Positions 1 through 8,063 of a stretch of DNA of 64,000 nucleotides are shown in pieces; positions within the stretch are counted from its first letter, which is position 1, and every line of letters begins with the position of its first letter. The position numbers and the translations under genes were made by a program. This DNA is from Lachnospiraceae bacterium (lineage in GTDB: Bacteria; Bacillota; Clostridia; Lachnospirales; Lachnospiraceae): contig JAAWRC010000001.1 of NCBI GenBank assembly GCA_022800815.1, forward strand, positions 62,001 to 126,000, written 5' to 3'. The notes under the pieces were generated by a model, which saw nothing but the letters and a program-made list of their open reading frames with translations, did not search any database and was not told where the DNA came from.

Positions 1-267
1 ATGATGATGCTCTACAGCCTGGCGGGCTGTACTCTAAGCCTGTTCATCATGATTCTTTTAAAACGGACGGGCCGATTCGGCATGGTGGGGGTCAGTGTGG
101 CGGGAGGCGTCATGCACAACCTGGGACAGCTTCTGGTGGCGGCGGCCGTTTTGGAGACGTCGGCGCTCCTGTATTACTTTCCGGCGCTTTTGGTATCCGG
201 CTGTGTTGCAGGAATTGTGATTGGAGTGGCCGGAGCCGAGGCGGTGAAGCGGCTCCCGACGTTATGA
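1..267 (+). CDS. Gx transporter family protein (heptaprenyl diphosphate synthase component I-like), 5'-truncated
   Basis: This is the C-terminal part of a small hydrophobic membrane protein; the window edge cuts off the N-terminus, and the ATG triplets at the start may be internal codons. The 88 visible residues form about three membrane segments and carry the HNLGQ motif (residues 39-43) followed by a Gly-rich segment near the C-terminus, as I recall for Gx transporters (also annotated heptaprenyl diphosphate synthase component I). Family members are about 170 residues, so roughly half is present. The substrate is unknown; related ECF-type S components import small metabolites. It ends before a two-way terminator shared with rnpB. 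Family call moderately sure; function open. Confidence 0.55.
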   Translation: MMMLYSLAGCTLSLFIMILLKRTGRFGMVGVSVAGGVMHNLGQLLVAAAVLETSALLYYFPALLVSGCVAGIVIGVAGAEAVKRLPTL

Positions 268-279
268 AGTACGCAAAAG

Positions 280-318
280 AAAAAAGACCGAGGCTAAAAA
301 CAGGCGTCAGTCTTTTTT
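280..318. terminator. Bidirectional intrinsic terminator between the Gx gene and rnpB
   Basis: An A-tract followed by GACCGAGGC pairs imperfectly with GCGTCAGTC followed by a T-tract, with one G:U pair and one mismatch. The hairpin has U-runs on both strands, so it can end transcripts of the forward gene and of reverse-strand rnpB. Confidence 0.6.
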
Positions 319-319
319 C

Positions 320-660
320 GAGCAGAACTATAAGCCGGGTTCTGTCGTGAATGGCCATCTATCTAGGCCTGCCGTCACCGACAGGCTCAAGCGACCTACC
401 CGAAAGCAGACGGGCCGCCTTATGCTCTCTGTTCGGTCTTGCTTCGGATGGGGTTTACATATGCCCCCCCTGTTGCCAGGAGGGCGGTAGTCTCTTACAC
501 TGCCCTTCCAACCTTACCGGCCGAAGGCCGGCGGTACATTTCTGTTGCACTGTCCTTGGAGTCGCCTCCACCGGATGTTATCCGGCATCCTGCCCTGTGA
601 AGCCCGGACTTTCCTCGTCCGCCATCCCTTGGGGGGCGTCCGCAGCCATTCATTCTGCTC
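320..660 (-). ncRNA. rnpB: RNase P RNA (rnpB), bacterial type A
   Basis: On the reverse strand the RNA starts with GAGCAGAA (forward 660-653) and ends with UUCUGCUC (forward 327-320), which pair as helix P1. Between them are the conserved blocks of RNase P RNA: GAGGAAAGTCCGGGC near the 5' end, the GAAGGGC-AGUGUAAGAGACUACCG segment, the ACAGAACCCGGCTTA 3' region and a GGTAGGTCGC-type segment. The length of about 340 nt is normal for a type A RNA. It is the catalytic RNA that removes 5' leaders from tRNA precursors. Short reading frames that cross it on both strands are not genes. Confidence 0.95.
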
Positions 661-667
661 AGGTGGT

Positions 668-696
668 ATCATAACACAAGAGTCGGTGGATTGCAA
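668..696 (-). promoter_or_regulatory. rnpB promoter, sigma-A type
   Basis: On the reverse strand, TTGCAA (691-696) and TATGAT (668-673) are separated by exactly 17 bp and lie just upstream of the predicted rnpB 5' end at about 660. Confidence 0.75.
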
Positions 697-776
697 GGCT
701 TCTTTCAAGGAAAGGCGGCAGACCATGCCCCCGGCGGAATATCCTTCTGCAGGGGGCCGTTTTTTCTGTCCGATTG

Positions 777-2069
777 TCACGGGAGGTTCCTCACGGCCGC
801 AAATCCAAGCTCCAGATCCGCAAGGATATCGTCGATATGTTCCGTGCCGATGGAAAGACGGATGGTGCCCGGATGGATTCCCTGGTCCTTAAGTTCCTCG
901 GCGGTGAGCTGGGAATGAGTGGTGGTGGCCGGATGGATCACCAGGCTCTTCACGTCGGCCACGTTGGCCAGCAGAGAAAAGATTTTTAAATGGTCGATGA
1001 AGGCGTAAGCTTCCTGCTGGCTTCCCTTGATATCGAAGGTGAAGATGGAAGCGCCTCCGTTTGGAAAATATTTCTCATACAGGGCGTGGTCCGGATGGTT
1101 CGGCAGGGAAGGGTGGTTGACCCGTTCCACCAAGGGATGTGATGCCAGATAGTCCACCACTTTTTTTGTGTTCTCCGCATGACGTTCCAGTCTCAGGGAG
1201 AGGGTTTCCACGCCCTGCAGGAGCAGGAAGGCGTTGAAGGGGGAGATGGCGGCACCGGTGTCCCGAAGGAGGATGGCCCGGACGTAGGTGGCAAAGGCTG
1301 CGGGTCCCGCCGCCTCCACGAAGGAAACTCCATGGTAGCTGGGATTGGCGTCGGCGATGGCCGGGTATTTGCCGCTGGCCTTCCAGTCAAATTTTCCGGA
1401 ATCCACGATGATGCCGCCCAGGGTGGTGCCGTGCCCGCCGATAAACTTGGTGGCGGAGTGGACCACGATGTCGGCGCCGTGCTCGATGGGGCGGATCAGG
1501 TAAGGGGTGCCGAAGGTATTGTCGATGACCAGGGGCAGCCCGTGCCTGTGGGCGATGGCGGCGATGGCGTCGATATCGGGGATGTCGCTGTTAGGGTTTC
1601 CAAGGGTCTCCAGATAGATGGCCCTCGTGTTGTCCTGGATGGCGTTTTCCACCTCTGCCAGGTCGTGGGCGTCCACGAAGGTTGCCGTGACGCCGTAATG
1701 GGGGAGGGTGTGCTCCATAAGGTTGTAACTGCCGCCGTAAATGGTCTTCTGGGAGACGACGTGGCCGCCGTCGGGAGCCAGGGCAAGGATGGCGTAGGTG
1801 ATGGCGGCGGCCCCGGAAGCCACAGCCAGCGCAGCCACGCCGCCTTCCAGTGCGGCCAGGCGCTTTTCCAGTACCTCCTGGGTGGAATTGGTCAGGCGGC
1901 CGTAAATGTTTCCGGCGTCGGCAAGGCCGAAGCGGGCGGCCGCATGGGCGGAATTTTTAAATACGTAGGAAGTGGTCTGATAAATGGGAACCGCCCTGGA
2001 ATCCGTGGCGGGATCCGCTTCTTCTTGTCCGACATGTAACTGAAGGGTTTCAAATCTGTAATCACTCAT
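777..2069 (-). CDS. metY: O-acetylhomoserine sulfhydrylase (PLP-dependent, Cys/Met metabolism)
   Basis: Forms homocysteine (or a related thiol) from O-acetylhomoserine and sulfide in the cytoplasm, in methionine synthesis. The 430-residue product is full length. It starts [14 protein letters not shown] and carries the PLP lysine K208 in [13 protein letters not shown], plus the GxAA-type loop near residue 85 and ETLGNPN at 154-160. The ATG at 2069 follows a GAGGAC ribosome-binding site; a longer frame to 2126 lacks one. It is a single gene, divergent from an Rrf2 regulator gene, and its promoter overlaps an inverted repeat (see 2171-2203), which points to control by sulfur or redox state. Cystathionine synthase or methionine gamma-lyase relatives are possible, but the length and the TLQLHVGQ start fit MetY best. 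Confidence 0.9.
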   Translation of the reverse strand: MSDYRFETLQLHVGQEEADPATDSRAVPIYQTTSYVFKNSAHAAARFGLADAGNIYGRLTNSTQEVLEKRLAALEGGVAALAVASGAAAITYAILALAPDGGHVVSQKTIYGGSYNLMEHTLPHYGVTATFVDAHDLAEVENAIQDNTRAIYLETLGNPNSDIPDIDAIAAIAHRHGLPLVIDNTFGTPYLIRPIEHGADIVVHSATKFIGGHGTTLGGIIVDSGKFDWKASGKYPAIADANPSYHGVSFVEAAGPAAFATYVRAILLRDTGAAISPFNAFLLLQGVETLSLRLERHAENTKKVVDYLASHPLVERVNHPSLPNHPDHALYEKYFPNGGASIFTFDIKGSQQEAYAFIDHLKIFSLLANVADVKSLVIHPATTTHSQLTAEELKDQGIHPGTIRLSIGTEHIDDILADLELGFAAVRNLP

Positions 2070-2170
2070 GGTCCTGTCCTCTTTTCTGAATGTCTGCGTA
2101 TGTGTCCGGCAACGTGCGCCGAACAAAAATCATGCTGTGTCATGGTTCGTTTTACCGAATCGCTGTCATC

Positions 2171-2203
2171 ATATTACACCTATTAACCTACTAAGTCAAT
2201 AGG
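2171..2203 (-). promoter_or_regulatory. metY promoter with embedded Rrf2-type operator
   Basis: Reverse-strand -35 TTGACT (2194-2199) and -10 TAATAT (2171-2176) are 17 bp apart. An inverted repeat, CCTATT (2179-2184) and AATAGG (2198-2203), spans the -35 element and spacer, so a bound protein would block RNA polymerase. It resembles boxes I recall for CymR-like Rrf2 repressors; the regulator is inferred from the adjacent divergent rrf2 gene. Confidence 0.6.
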
Positions 2204-2250
2204 AAAATGAAAAAATATGGATATTACAGGAAATGGTCCACAAAATTATC

Positions 2251-2280
2251 TTGTCAAATTCAATTACCCAGCGTTATAAT
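2251..2280 (+). promoter_or_regulatory. Promoter of the Rrf2 regulator gene
   Basis: TTGTCA (2251-2256) and a consensus TATAAT (2275-2280), 18 bp apart, 26 bp upstream of the ATG at 2306. Confidence 0.65.
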
Positions 2281-2305
2281 AGGTGAAAGAACAGGGAGGT
2301 ATTTT

Positions 2306-2701
2306 ATGATTTCGACGAAGGGGAGATATGCGCTCCGGGTCATGGTGGACCTGGCAGGGCAGGATACGGAGCGGTTCGTTCCGTTAAAGGAAGTTGCGGG
2401 GAGACAGGAGATCTCCGAAAAATATTTGGAGATCATCGTCCGGGCGCTGGTGAAGGGAAAGCTTCTCAGGGGCTTAAGCGGAAAGGGCGGCGGCTATCGG
2501 CTGACCCGCAGGCCGGAAGAATACACGGTGGGGGAGATTCTGGAATTGACGGAAGGGACCCTGGCCGTGGTGGCCTGTCTGGAGAAGGGGGCGGAGGACT
2601 GCGCCAGACGGGAAAGCTGCCGGACCCTCCCCATGTGGGAGCGGTTTAACGGCATGGTGAGGGAATTTTTCTTTGGAATCACCTTGGCGGACCTGCTGTG
2701 A
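2306..2701 (+). CDS. Rrf2 family transcriptional regulator with three-cysteine pattern
   Basis: DNA-binding repressor of the Rrf2 family (131 residues, normal length). The start MISTKGRYALRVMVDLA is the family signature, followed by a winged helix with the SEKYLEIIVRAL recognition region and the GGGYRL wing. The ATG at 2306 follows GGGAGGT; an upstream in-frame ATG at 2207 has no ribosome-binding site and lies in the promoter. Cysteines 91, 99 and 105 have C-x7-C-x5-C spacing, close to the cluster-binding region of IscR, so it may sense iron-sulfur or redox state; CymR, the cysteine regulator, lacks such a triad. Divergence from metY and the shared intergenic box suggest it controls sulfur metabolism. 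The signal is unproven. Confidence 0.85.
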   Translation: MISTKGRYALRVMVDLAGQDTERFVPLKEVAGRQEISEKYLEIIVRALVKGKLLRGLSGKGGGYRLTRRPEEYTVGEILELTEGTLAVVACLEKGAEDCARRESCRTLPMWERFNGMVREFFFGITLADLL

Positions 2702-2733
2702 TGAATTGCCTTTTGAGAAATCTGAAATGTCGA

Positions 2734-2764
2734 TTTTTCGCAGATTACCCAAATCTGTGAAAAA
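2734..2764. repeat. Inverted repeat in the AT-rich gap after the Rrf2 gene
   Basis: TTTTTCGCAGATT (2734-2746) and AATCTGTGAAAAA (2752-2764) pair with one mismatch. No T-run follows on the forward strand, so it is not a standard terminator. The rest of the gap to 2978 is clearly more AT-rich than the flanks and shows no coding sequence. Confidence 0.45.
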
Positions 2765-2978
2765 GGTTAGAAATCCCATATCATACAATATATAAAATAT
2801 TACGACGGAAATTCATAAAATATAAGTAAAAACTGAACCTGCAATGGATTCTAAGCTTTAGCTCACCATACTCAGAACAATTATACTTTCAGAAAGAGCA
2901 TTTGTCAATTGAGGAATGGCTGGTAGGTTTTGTATAAAGCCCGAAAAATTTCTGGAGAGTTCCGCATAAAAATATGCC

Positions 2979-3401
2979 GTGGGATACGTGGCGGGCGTGT
3001 TTGACCTTTTTCATGTCGGGCATTTGAACCTGCTCAGGAGGGCGAAGGAGCAGTGCGGATATCTGATTGTCGGAGTGGTGTCGGACGAGCAGGTCATGAA
3101 GGAGAAAAAGACGATGCCGGTGATTTCCTTCGAAGAGCGCCTGGAGATCGTGCGGGCATGCCGCTACGTGGACGAGGCGGTGGAGATTCCCATTGGCAGG
3201 CCTTCCACGAAAGACGCCTACAGAATGTACCGGTTTGATGCGCAGTTTTCCGGGAGTGATTATGAAAACGATCCGTCCTGGTTGTCCCAGCGGACCTACC
3301 TCAGACAGCACGGTTCCGATTTGGTGTTCTTTCCGTACACGTCGTCCGTCAGTTCGACCGATTTGAAACATCAGCTTAAACGAGAGGGGAAGCCGGAATA
3401 G
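2979..3401 (+). pseudogene. Glycerol-3-phosphate-type cytidylyltransferase, start codon lost
   Basis: The 140-residue frame has the cytidylyltransferase signature GVFDLFHVGHLNLL close to its start and later the SSVSST motif, both as in TagD-type enzymes that join CTP to glycerol phosphate or a similar alcohol phosphate. The body looks intact. The only possible start is GTG at 2979, which has no spaced ribosome-binding site. A good GGAGA (2954-2958) lies the right distance from ATAAAAATATGCC (2966-2978), which looks like ATG-AAA-AAA-TAT-GCC with two bases lost. I infer the start was destroyed. The next gene starts directly after its stop. Low-level use of the GTG cannot be excluded. Confidence 0.55.
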
Positions 3402-4255
3402 ATGGAAATTGCCTGCATGCCGGATGGAGTTCCGGGGGAGAAAAAGTCGAAATCACTGATCTGGCTGGCCCAGGCGGGATTTGAGAACATTGTTTTGGAT
3501 ACGAGGCGGTATTGTTCTTCCTGGGAGCTGGAACACCAGGAAGAAATAAAGGAGATTGCGGAGGAGCGCCAGGATGCGGCTTTTGTTTCCCAGAGGCCGG
3601 AATTTGTATTTTAGTACCGAATGCTTATCGAAATTATCAGGGCCATCCAATGAGAGGCACATTCAGTGATCCCTATGAATTGAAACGGTTCACAGGGGAA
3701 TTAAATGCCCAGTCCGGAAAAAAACAGTATGGGATATGTGCGGACCTTGGCGTGTGCAATCTGGTCGGACAGAATATCTATGAGTTTTTGACCTTGCTTG
3801 GAGATGCGGTAAAGGCGGTAATCGTCAGGGAAAACGACGGGAGGACGGACAGTGCGTTAATCCCTTTTTCTGTATCGAATCGGGGTGCCGGCCGAATGGA
3901 CTATCTTGTCTGGCAGATTTCCATGGAACGCCGAATCAAAAAATATCGCTCCCGCGTCCTTTTCGGGGCGGGCAACATGTGCAGAAATTATATTCGCTGT
4001 TATGGAGAAGCGTTTCCGCCCCTGTTTACCTGCGACAATGACAAGGCGCACTGGGGGGAGCATTTTGAAGGGCTGGAGATCAGGCCGCCGGAAGCCTTGA
4101 AACAGCTTCCGGCAGACTGTGCGGTCTTTATCTGCAATATCTATTATAAAGAAATTAAAAACCAGCTCTGTGAGATGAGAATTCAGAATCCGATCGAATA
4201 TTTCAGCGATGAGTTTATGCCGTCGTATGTCAATGACCTGGCAAAAAAGAAGTAA
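3402..4255 (+). pseudogene. Sugar-isomerase-like TIM barrel plus C-terminal Rossmann-like domain, frameshifted with internal losses
   Basis: Frame 3402-3614 gives a TIM-barrel start (MEIACMPDGVPG, then FENIVLDTRRYCSSWELEH). After its stop, reading continues in another frame with NAYRNYQGH, then GICADLGVCNLVGQNIYEF and VRENDGRTDSALIPF, like the metal-binding strands of xylose-isomerase-type epimerases. A further domain follows (RVLFGAGNMCRNY ... TCDNDKAHWGEHFEG ... FICNIYY). The middle barrel strands, about 100 residues or more, and the segment between the barrel and the last domain appear missing from what I recall of full-length relatives. A frameshift near 3610 and at least one deletion make it a remnant. 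Its role was probably in surface-sugar synthesis. Confidence 0.6.
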
Positions 4256-4282
4256 AACGATCGGAAGTGAGGGGGTAAGCCG

Positions 4283-5231
4283 GTGCAGATCGGGGTTCAG
4301 ACAAAAAACGTGATAAATGACAATCATCCGGAAGAAGGTTTCGCATTACTTGCAAAGGCGGGATTTTCCTGTGCGGATTTTGGATTGAATGGTTATCTTT
4401 TGAATCAGGACATCTATCAGGCAAAGATAAATTCCTTTTTTGACCAGTCGGTTCAGGAATTGGAGATGTTTTTTTTCTGCCCACAAACAGGGGGCGGAGG
4501 CGACGGGGATCACCATAAACCAAATGCACATGCCATATCCTGTTTACGTGCCGAGGGGCGGCCGGGAGATGAATGATTATCTGTGGAACGTGGTCGCCAC
4601 CAAAAGCATGGCGGTCTGTGCTTTTTTCGACTGCCCCTTCCTGGTGATCCATGGGTTCAAGCTGATGCGCTTTCTGGGGACGGAAGAAAAAGAATGGCAG
4701 GAGACGGAACGCTTCCTGGATTTCCTTGCTCCGATGGCAAAGGAAATGGGAATCACCATCTGTATTGAGAATCTTTATGACGGCATTGGGGGACATCTGG
4801 TGGAAGGGCCGTGCTGTGATGCGAAAAAAGCGGCGGAGCGGATCGACCGGATGAATGAAAAGTATCATGCGGAGATCCTGGGCTTTTGTTTTGACACGGG
4901 ACATGCGAACCTGTTAGGCCTTGATTTTGAACGGTTCCTGACAACGCTGGGAGGAAGGCTCAAGGTTTTGCACATCCATGACAATGACGGTGTTTCTGAC
5001 CTGCACCAGATTCCTTTTACTTTTGCGAGGACGAGGGAGAACCAGTCATCCACGGACTGGGACGGCTTTATTCGTGGATTAAAGAATGTTGGATATCATG
5101 GAACTTTGAGTTTTGAAACGGCACCTGTGTTGACGGCCTTTCCTGATACGATGAAAGCGGATGCGCTCTCCTTTATTGCGCGGATCGGTCGTTATTTCGA
5201 AAGCCGTTTTGAGGACCGGAGCGTGCGGTAG
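4283..5231 (+). pseudogene. Sugar phosphate isomerase/epimerase, frameshifted at a T8 run
   Basis: The N-terminal frame starts at 4283 (MQIGVQTKNVIND ... VQELEMFF) and breaks down after a run of eight T (4469-4476). The correct continuation lies in another frame: SAHKQGAEATGITINQMHMPYP, then ICIENLYDG, FCFDTGHANLLG and HIHDNDGVSD, ending at 5231. Removing one T restores a single frame of about 315 residues with metal-ligand motifs of the xylose-isomerase-like TIM-barrel family. The start GTG/ATG area has a GTGAGGGGG-type ribosome-binding site. It follows two other damaged genes, so decay is the simplest reading; slippage at the T-run could still give some full-length product. Confidence 0.65.
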
Positions 5232-5369
5232 AATCGACGTGAACAACGGGAAAGCGCTTGAGGCCATCGAGCGGGATGTGTGGAAAGCGGACGAAACATG
5301 GCGGACAAGGCGGGCCCGTTCGGACTTCGCCGTCTTGTCCTGTCAAAAAAAATAAAAAAGTGTAAAAGC

Positions 5370-5397
5370 ACTGCGAAAGCTGTCCCGGCATAGACTA
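5370..5397 (+). promoter_or_regulatory. Candidate sigma-K/sigma-E promoter of sigK
   Basis: AC (5370-5371), 17 bp, then CATAGACTA (5389-5397) matches the sigma-K pattern AC-N17-CATAnnnTA exactly, 30 bp before the sigK ATG. Sigma-E promoters share CATA in the -10 region, so either factor could act here. Confidence 0.45.
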
Positions 5398-5426
5398 TAA
5401 GAAAGAACTTGCCGGAGCAGTGTTTC

Positions 5427-6044
5427 ATGAAGACTTTCTTAAAACCCCTGACGATTTTGGAGGAAAAGACCTTTTTAGAGCAGTTCAGACGGGGGGAACA
5501 GGAAGCGAAGCGTGTCCTGATCGAGAGAAACATGCGTCTGGTGGCCCACATTGTGAAAAAATACAGTCAGACGGATTATGAGATGGAGGACCTGATTTCC
5601 ATCGGGACCATCGGTCTGATCAAGGCCGTCGACACCTTCAACCCGGACCGGGCAAGCCGACTGGGAACCTATGCGGCCAAATGCATCGACAACGAGATCC
5701 TCATGTTCCTCCGGGCGGAGCGGAAACGGGGACGGGAGGTTTCCCTCTACGAACCCATCGGCGTGGACAAAGAGGGGAATGCCATCAGCCTGGTGGACGT
5801 GATCGAGGCGGAGAGCAGGGACATGACCGAGAAGGTCTCGACGGACCAGGACATCCGCAGAATGTACGGGGCTTACCGGGAGATTCTGAGCGGCCGGGAA
5901 AAACAGGTGATTGCCATGCGGTATGGCCTGTTCGGGGGAAAGGAACATACCCAGAGGGAGGTGGCGGCCGTTCTCGGCATCAGCCGCTCCTATGTGTCAA
6001 GGATCGAGAAGGGAGCGCTTTTAAAGTTGCGGGGGGCCCTGTAG
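5427..6044 (+). CDS. sigK: Sporulation sigma factor SigK (pro-sigma-K)
   Basis: Late mother-cell sigma factor of endospore formation, 205 residues and in one piece, with no skin-type element. MKTFLKPLT opens a short pro-sequence, followed by region 2 (ERNMRLVAHIVKKY, EDLISIGTIGLIKAVDTF, the TYAAKCIDNEILM helix) and region 4 with the helix-turn-helix QREVAAVLGISRSYVSRIEK. The ATG at 5427 follows GGAG; a TTG at 5409 would add six residues upstream. The promoter region carries a sigma-K-like element, suggesting self-activation. It stands alone after the decayed sugar cassette and before flagellin. SigE/SigG relatives are less likely because of the MKTFLKPL opening. Confidence 0.9.
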   Translation: MKTFLKPLTILEEKTFLEQFRRGEQEAKRVLIERNMRLVAHIVKKYSQTDYEMEDLISIGTIGLIKAVDTFNPDRASRLGTYAAKCIDNEILMFLRAERKRGREVSLYEPIGVDKEGNAISLVDVIEAESRDMTEKVSTDQDIRRMYGAYREILSGREKQVIAMRYGLFGGKEHTQREVAAVLGISRSYVSRIEKGALLKLRGAL

Positions 6045-6108
6045 AGGGACGGTGATAAAAATCTCTTTGCATATTATGTATTATGGATTATGGATTTCAA
6101 ACTTTTTT

Positions 6109-6136
6109 CTTATATCCTCCCGGAATCCGCCGATAA
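6109..6136 (+). promoter_or_regulatory. Flagellin promoter, sigma-28 (SigD/FliA) type
   Basis: A perfect sigma-28 -10 element GCCGATAA lies at 6129-6136. The usual TAAA -35 is absent; CTTATAT starts at 6109 instead. The same CTTATAT at the same distance precedes GACGATAA upstream of the chemoreceptor gene (54977-55004). Confidence 0.6.
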
Positions 6137-6208
6137 ATTTAATATAGCGAAAGAGATCTGCAAGGATGCAGGAGATAAATATAGAAGATTGGTGGGTGAA
6201 GAGAATCT

Positions 6209-7078
6209 ATGCGTATCGCACACAATATTGCAGGTATGAATACATCGAGAAATCAGGGAATGGTGAAGACTCAGCTGGGCAAATCGCTGGAGAAGCTGTC
6301 ATCCGGTTACCGGATCGTCCGTGCGGGCGACGATGCGGCTGGTCTGGCTATTTCGGAGGGAATGCGCTCACAGATCGCCGGTCTGGACCAGGCCATGCGC
6401 AATGCGGAGGACGGAGTCGGCATGGTCAACACGGGCGAGGGCGCCCTGCAGGAGGTTCACGCCATGCTCCATCGTCTGGAGACGCTGGCCATCGAGTCCG
6501 CCAACGGCACGTTTAACGATGTGGCAAGAGAGAACGTGGACCTGGAGAAGAAGGAGATCATGGAGGAGATCGACCGAATCTGTGGGAATACCTCCTTCAA
6601 TGAGAATGACCTGTTTAATTTCGGAGAACCGCCGGTTCCGATCAATCCGCCGGCGCAGAGCGACCTGGTCACGTTCCAGATCGGTCCGTCCGGAGAAGAG
6701 GTCATGGATGTGCCGCGTTACTTCATGGGCTCCAAGGCTCTTGGGCTGATGGGCGAGGACGGCAATACTGAAATGGAGCTTGGGACGCCGGAGAAGGCCA
6801 ATGCGGCGATTGATACCATTGCCCAGGCGGTTCAGGCCGTGACCGTGGTCCGTTCCGAGTTTGGGGCCGCACAGAATCATCTGGATCACACCCACAACAG
6901 CCTGAGCGTGACGGCTGAGAACATGCAGGCGGCCGAGAGCAGAATCCGCGACACCGACATGCCGGACGAAATTACCAATTTCACGTCCAAAAACATTCTC
7001 ATGCAGGCTACCATGTCCATGCAGAGCCAGGCCAATGCCGTGCCGCAGAGCGTACTTACGCTTCTTCAGAATGCCTGA
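6209..7078 (+). CDS. hag: Flagellin
   Basis: Filament subunit of the flagellum, exported through the flagellar type III system. The 289 residues hold the conserved N-terminal D0/D1 coiled coil (MRIAHNIAGMNTSR, then LEKLSSGYRIVRAGDDAAGL at 29-48) and the C-terminal partner ending in ATMSMQSQANAVPQSVLTLL. The middle D2/D3 region is short, about 100 residues, as in compact Firmicute flagellins. The ATG at 6209 is preceded by a weak GTGAAGAG site. It is monocistronic: a sigma-28-type -10 lies 73 bp upstream and a strong terminator sits at 7181. It is remote from the flagellar assembly operon at the right end of the window. Confidence 0.95.
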   Translation: MRIAHNIAGMNTSRNQGMVKTQLGKSLEKLSSGYRIVRAGDDAAGLAISEGMRSQIAGLDQAMRNAEDGVGMVNTGEGALQEVHAMLHRLETLAIESANGTFNDVARENVDLEKKEIMEEIDRICGNTSFNENDLFNFGEPPVPINPPAQSDLVTFQIGPSGEEVMDVPRYFMGSKALGLMGEDGNTEMELGTPEKANAAIDTIAQAVQAVTVVRSEFGAAQNHLDHTHNSLSVTAENMQAAESRIRDTDMPDEITNFTSKNILMQATMSMQSQANAVPQSVLTLLQNA

Positions 7079-7180
7079 TGGTTCTGAGACACATTGACAG
7101 TCCGGAAGCTTCTGTTAAGATGGAGATGTTGGTGGAAGGATTGCTTTGTATTTATAATCGAATGATCTTAAGCCTTGAAA

Positions 7181-7214
7181 AGCAGCCGGGCGCAGAGCCT
7201 GAGGCTGCTTTTTA
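7181..7214 (+). terminator. Flagellin transcription terminator
   Basis: AGCAGCC (7181-7187) pairs with GGCTGCT (7203-7209), followed by a T-run. Nothing coding is seen between the flagellin stop and this hairpin. Confidence 0.8.
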
Positions 7215-7323
7215 AGATTTGAAACAGAAGAGTTTGCCATAAGGGGGGACTACACATTTCCCCGGACTTATGTTATGATAGGGTTATCAAACACAGTTAT
7301 GCAAATAACAGAAATGGAGGAAG

Positions 7324-7890
7324 ATGATGAAAGCAAACGCAATCTCTGCCGCGGAGGCGCTGGAAAGGCTGAAAAAGGGAAATGAGACCTATTTATCGGC
7401 GAAATCCAATCCCGGAGACGTTTCTCCCGAGGTGAGAAAGGCCACCTGTGAAGGCGGGCAGCATCCCTATGCGATCGTTGTGGCCTGCTCCGATTCGAGG
7501 GTGATTCCGGAGAGCATTTTCTCTGCGGGGATCGGCGAACTGTTCGTGATCCGCGTGGCCGGAAACGTCATGGACAAACATCAGATCGGAAGCGTGGAGT
7601 ATGCGGCGGATCATTTGGGCTGCAAGCTGGTGGTGGTTCTCGGCCATGAGCATTGCGGTGCGGTGGGTGCGGCTCTCACCAGCAAGCCGGAAGGGTTTGT
7701 CAAGTACATAACGGACGAGATCTGCGAGGCCATTGGAGAAGAGAAGGATGAGTATAAGGCCTGCTGCCTGAACGTGAACCGGGGCGTTTCCATCTTGAAG
7801 GAGAGTCTCAAGGTGGGAGACGGGGATGACCTGAAGGTATGCGGCGCATACTACCGGATCAGCGACGGTGCCGTGGAGTTTTTTGACTAA
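7324..7890 (+). CDS. Beta-type carbonic anhydrase
   Basis: Zinc enzyme interconverting CO2 and bicarbonate in the cytoplasm, which supplies bicarbonate for carboxylations. The 188-residue product carries the beta-class zinc ligands C55 and D57 in CSDSR and H108 and C111 in GHEHCGAVGA. The FVIRVAGN segment (74-81) is also typical. Two adjacent ATGs (7324, 7327) follow GGAGG; either may be used. It is a single gene with a terminator at 7920. The length is short but normal for bacterial class enzymes of this subtype. Well supported as beta carbonic anhydrase; the physiological demand is not shown by the context. Confidence 0.9.
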   Translation: MMKANAISAAEALERLKKGNETYLSAKSNPGDVSPEVRKATCEGGQHPYAIVVACSDSRVIPESIFSAGIGELFVIRVAGNVMDKHQIGSVEYAADHLGCKLVVVLGHEHCGAVGAALTSKPEGFVKYITDEICEAIGEEKDEYKACCLNVNRGVSILKESLKVGDGDDLKVCGAYYRISDGAVEFFD

Positions 7891-7919
7891 TGTAGAAATT
7901 TCAGACCGTTTTTCAGAAA

Positions 7920-7954
7920 CTGGCGGACGGGGAATCCTGTTCCGCCAGCTTTTT
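7920..7954 (+). terminator. Terminator after carbonic anhydrase
   Basis: CTGGCGGA (7920-7927) and TCCGCCAG (7941-7948) form a stem followed by a short T-run. Confidence 0.7.
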
Positions 7955-8063
7955 GGCGGCGGATAACCAGATGGCTCTGCCCTGTTTTGGGGCGTCGGAT
8001 GTCCGTGGGCCTTGTCCTGTTTTGCGGCGGGCTGTCTGCGGGAGCTTAGGCGGGAGGAATGAT

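Noticed and set aside
351-918. Several short reading frames on both strands across 351-918
   Set aside because: They overlap rnpB or the 3' end of metY, lack ribosome-binding sites and show no protein-like motifs; the conserved RNase P RNA explains the sequence.
2070-2165. SAM riboswitch in front of metY
   Set aside because: The leader from the predicted start site is only about 95 nt and shows none of the conserved SAM-I or SAM-II blocks.
5427-6044. A sigK gene interrupted by a skin-like element
   Set aside because: The frame is continuous from the pro-sequence to the region 4 helix-turn-helix, so no element interrupts it here.
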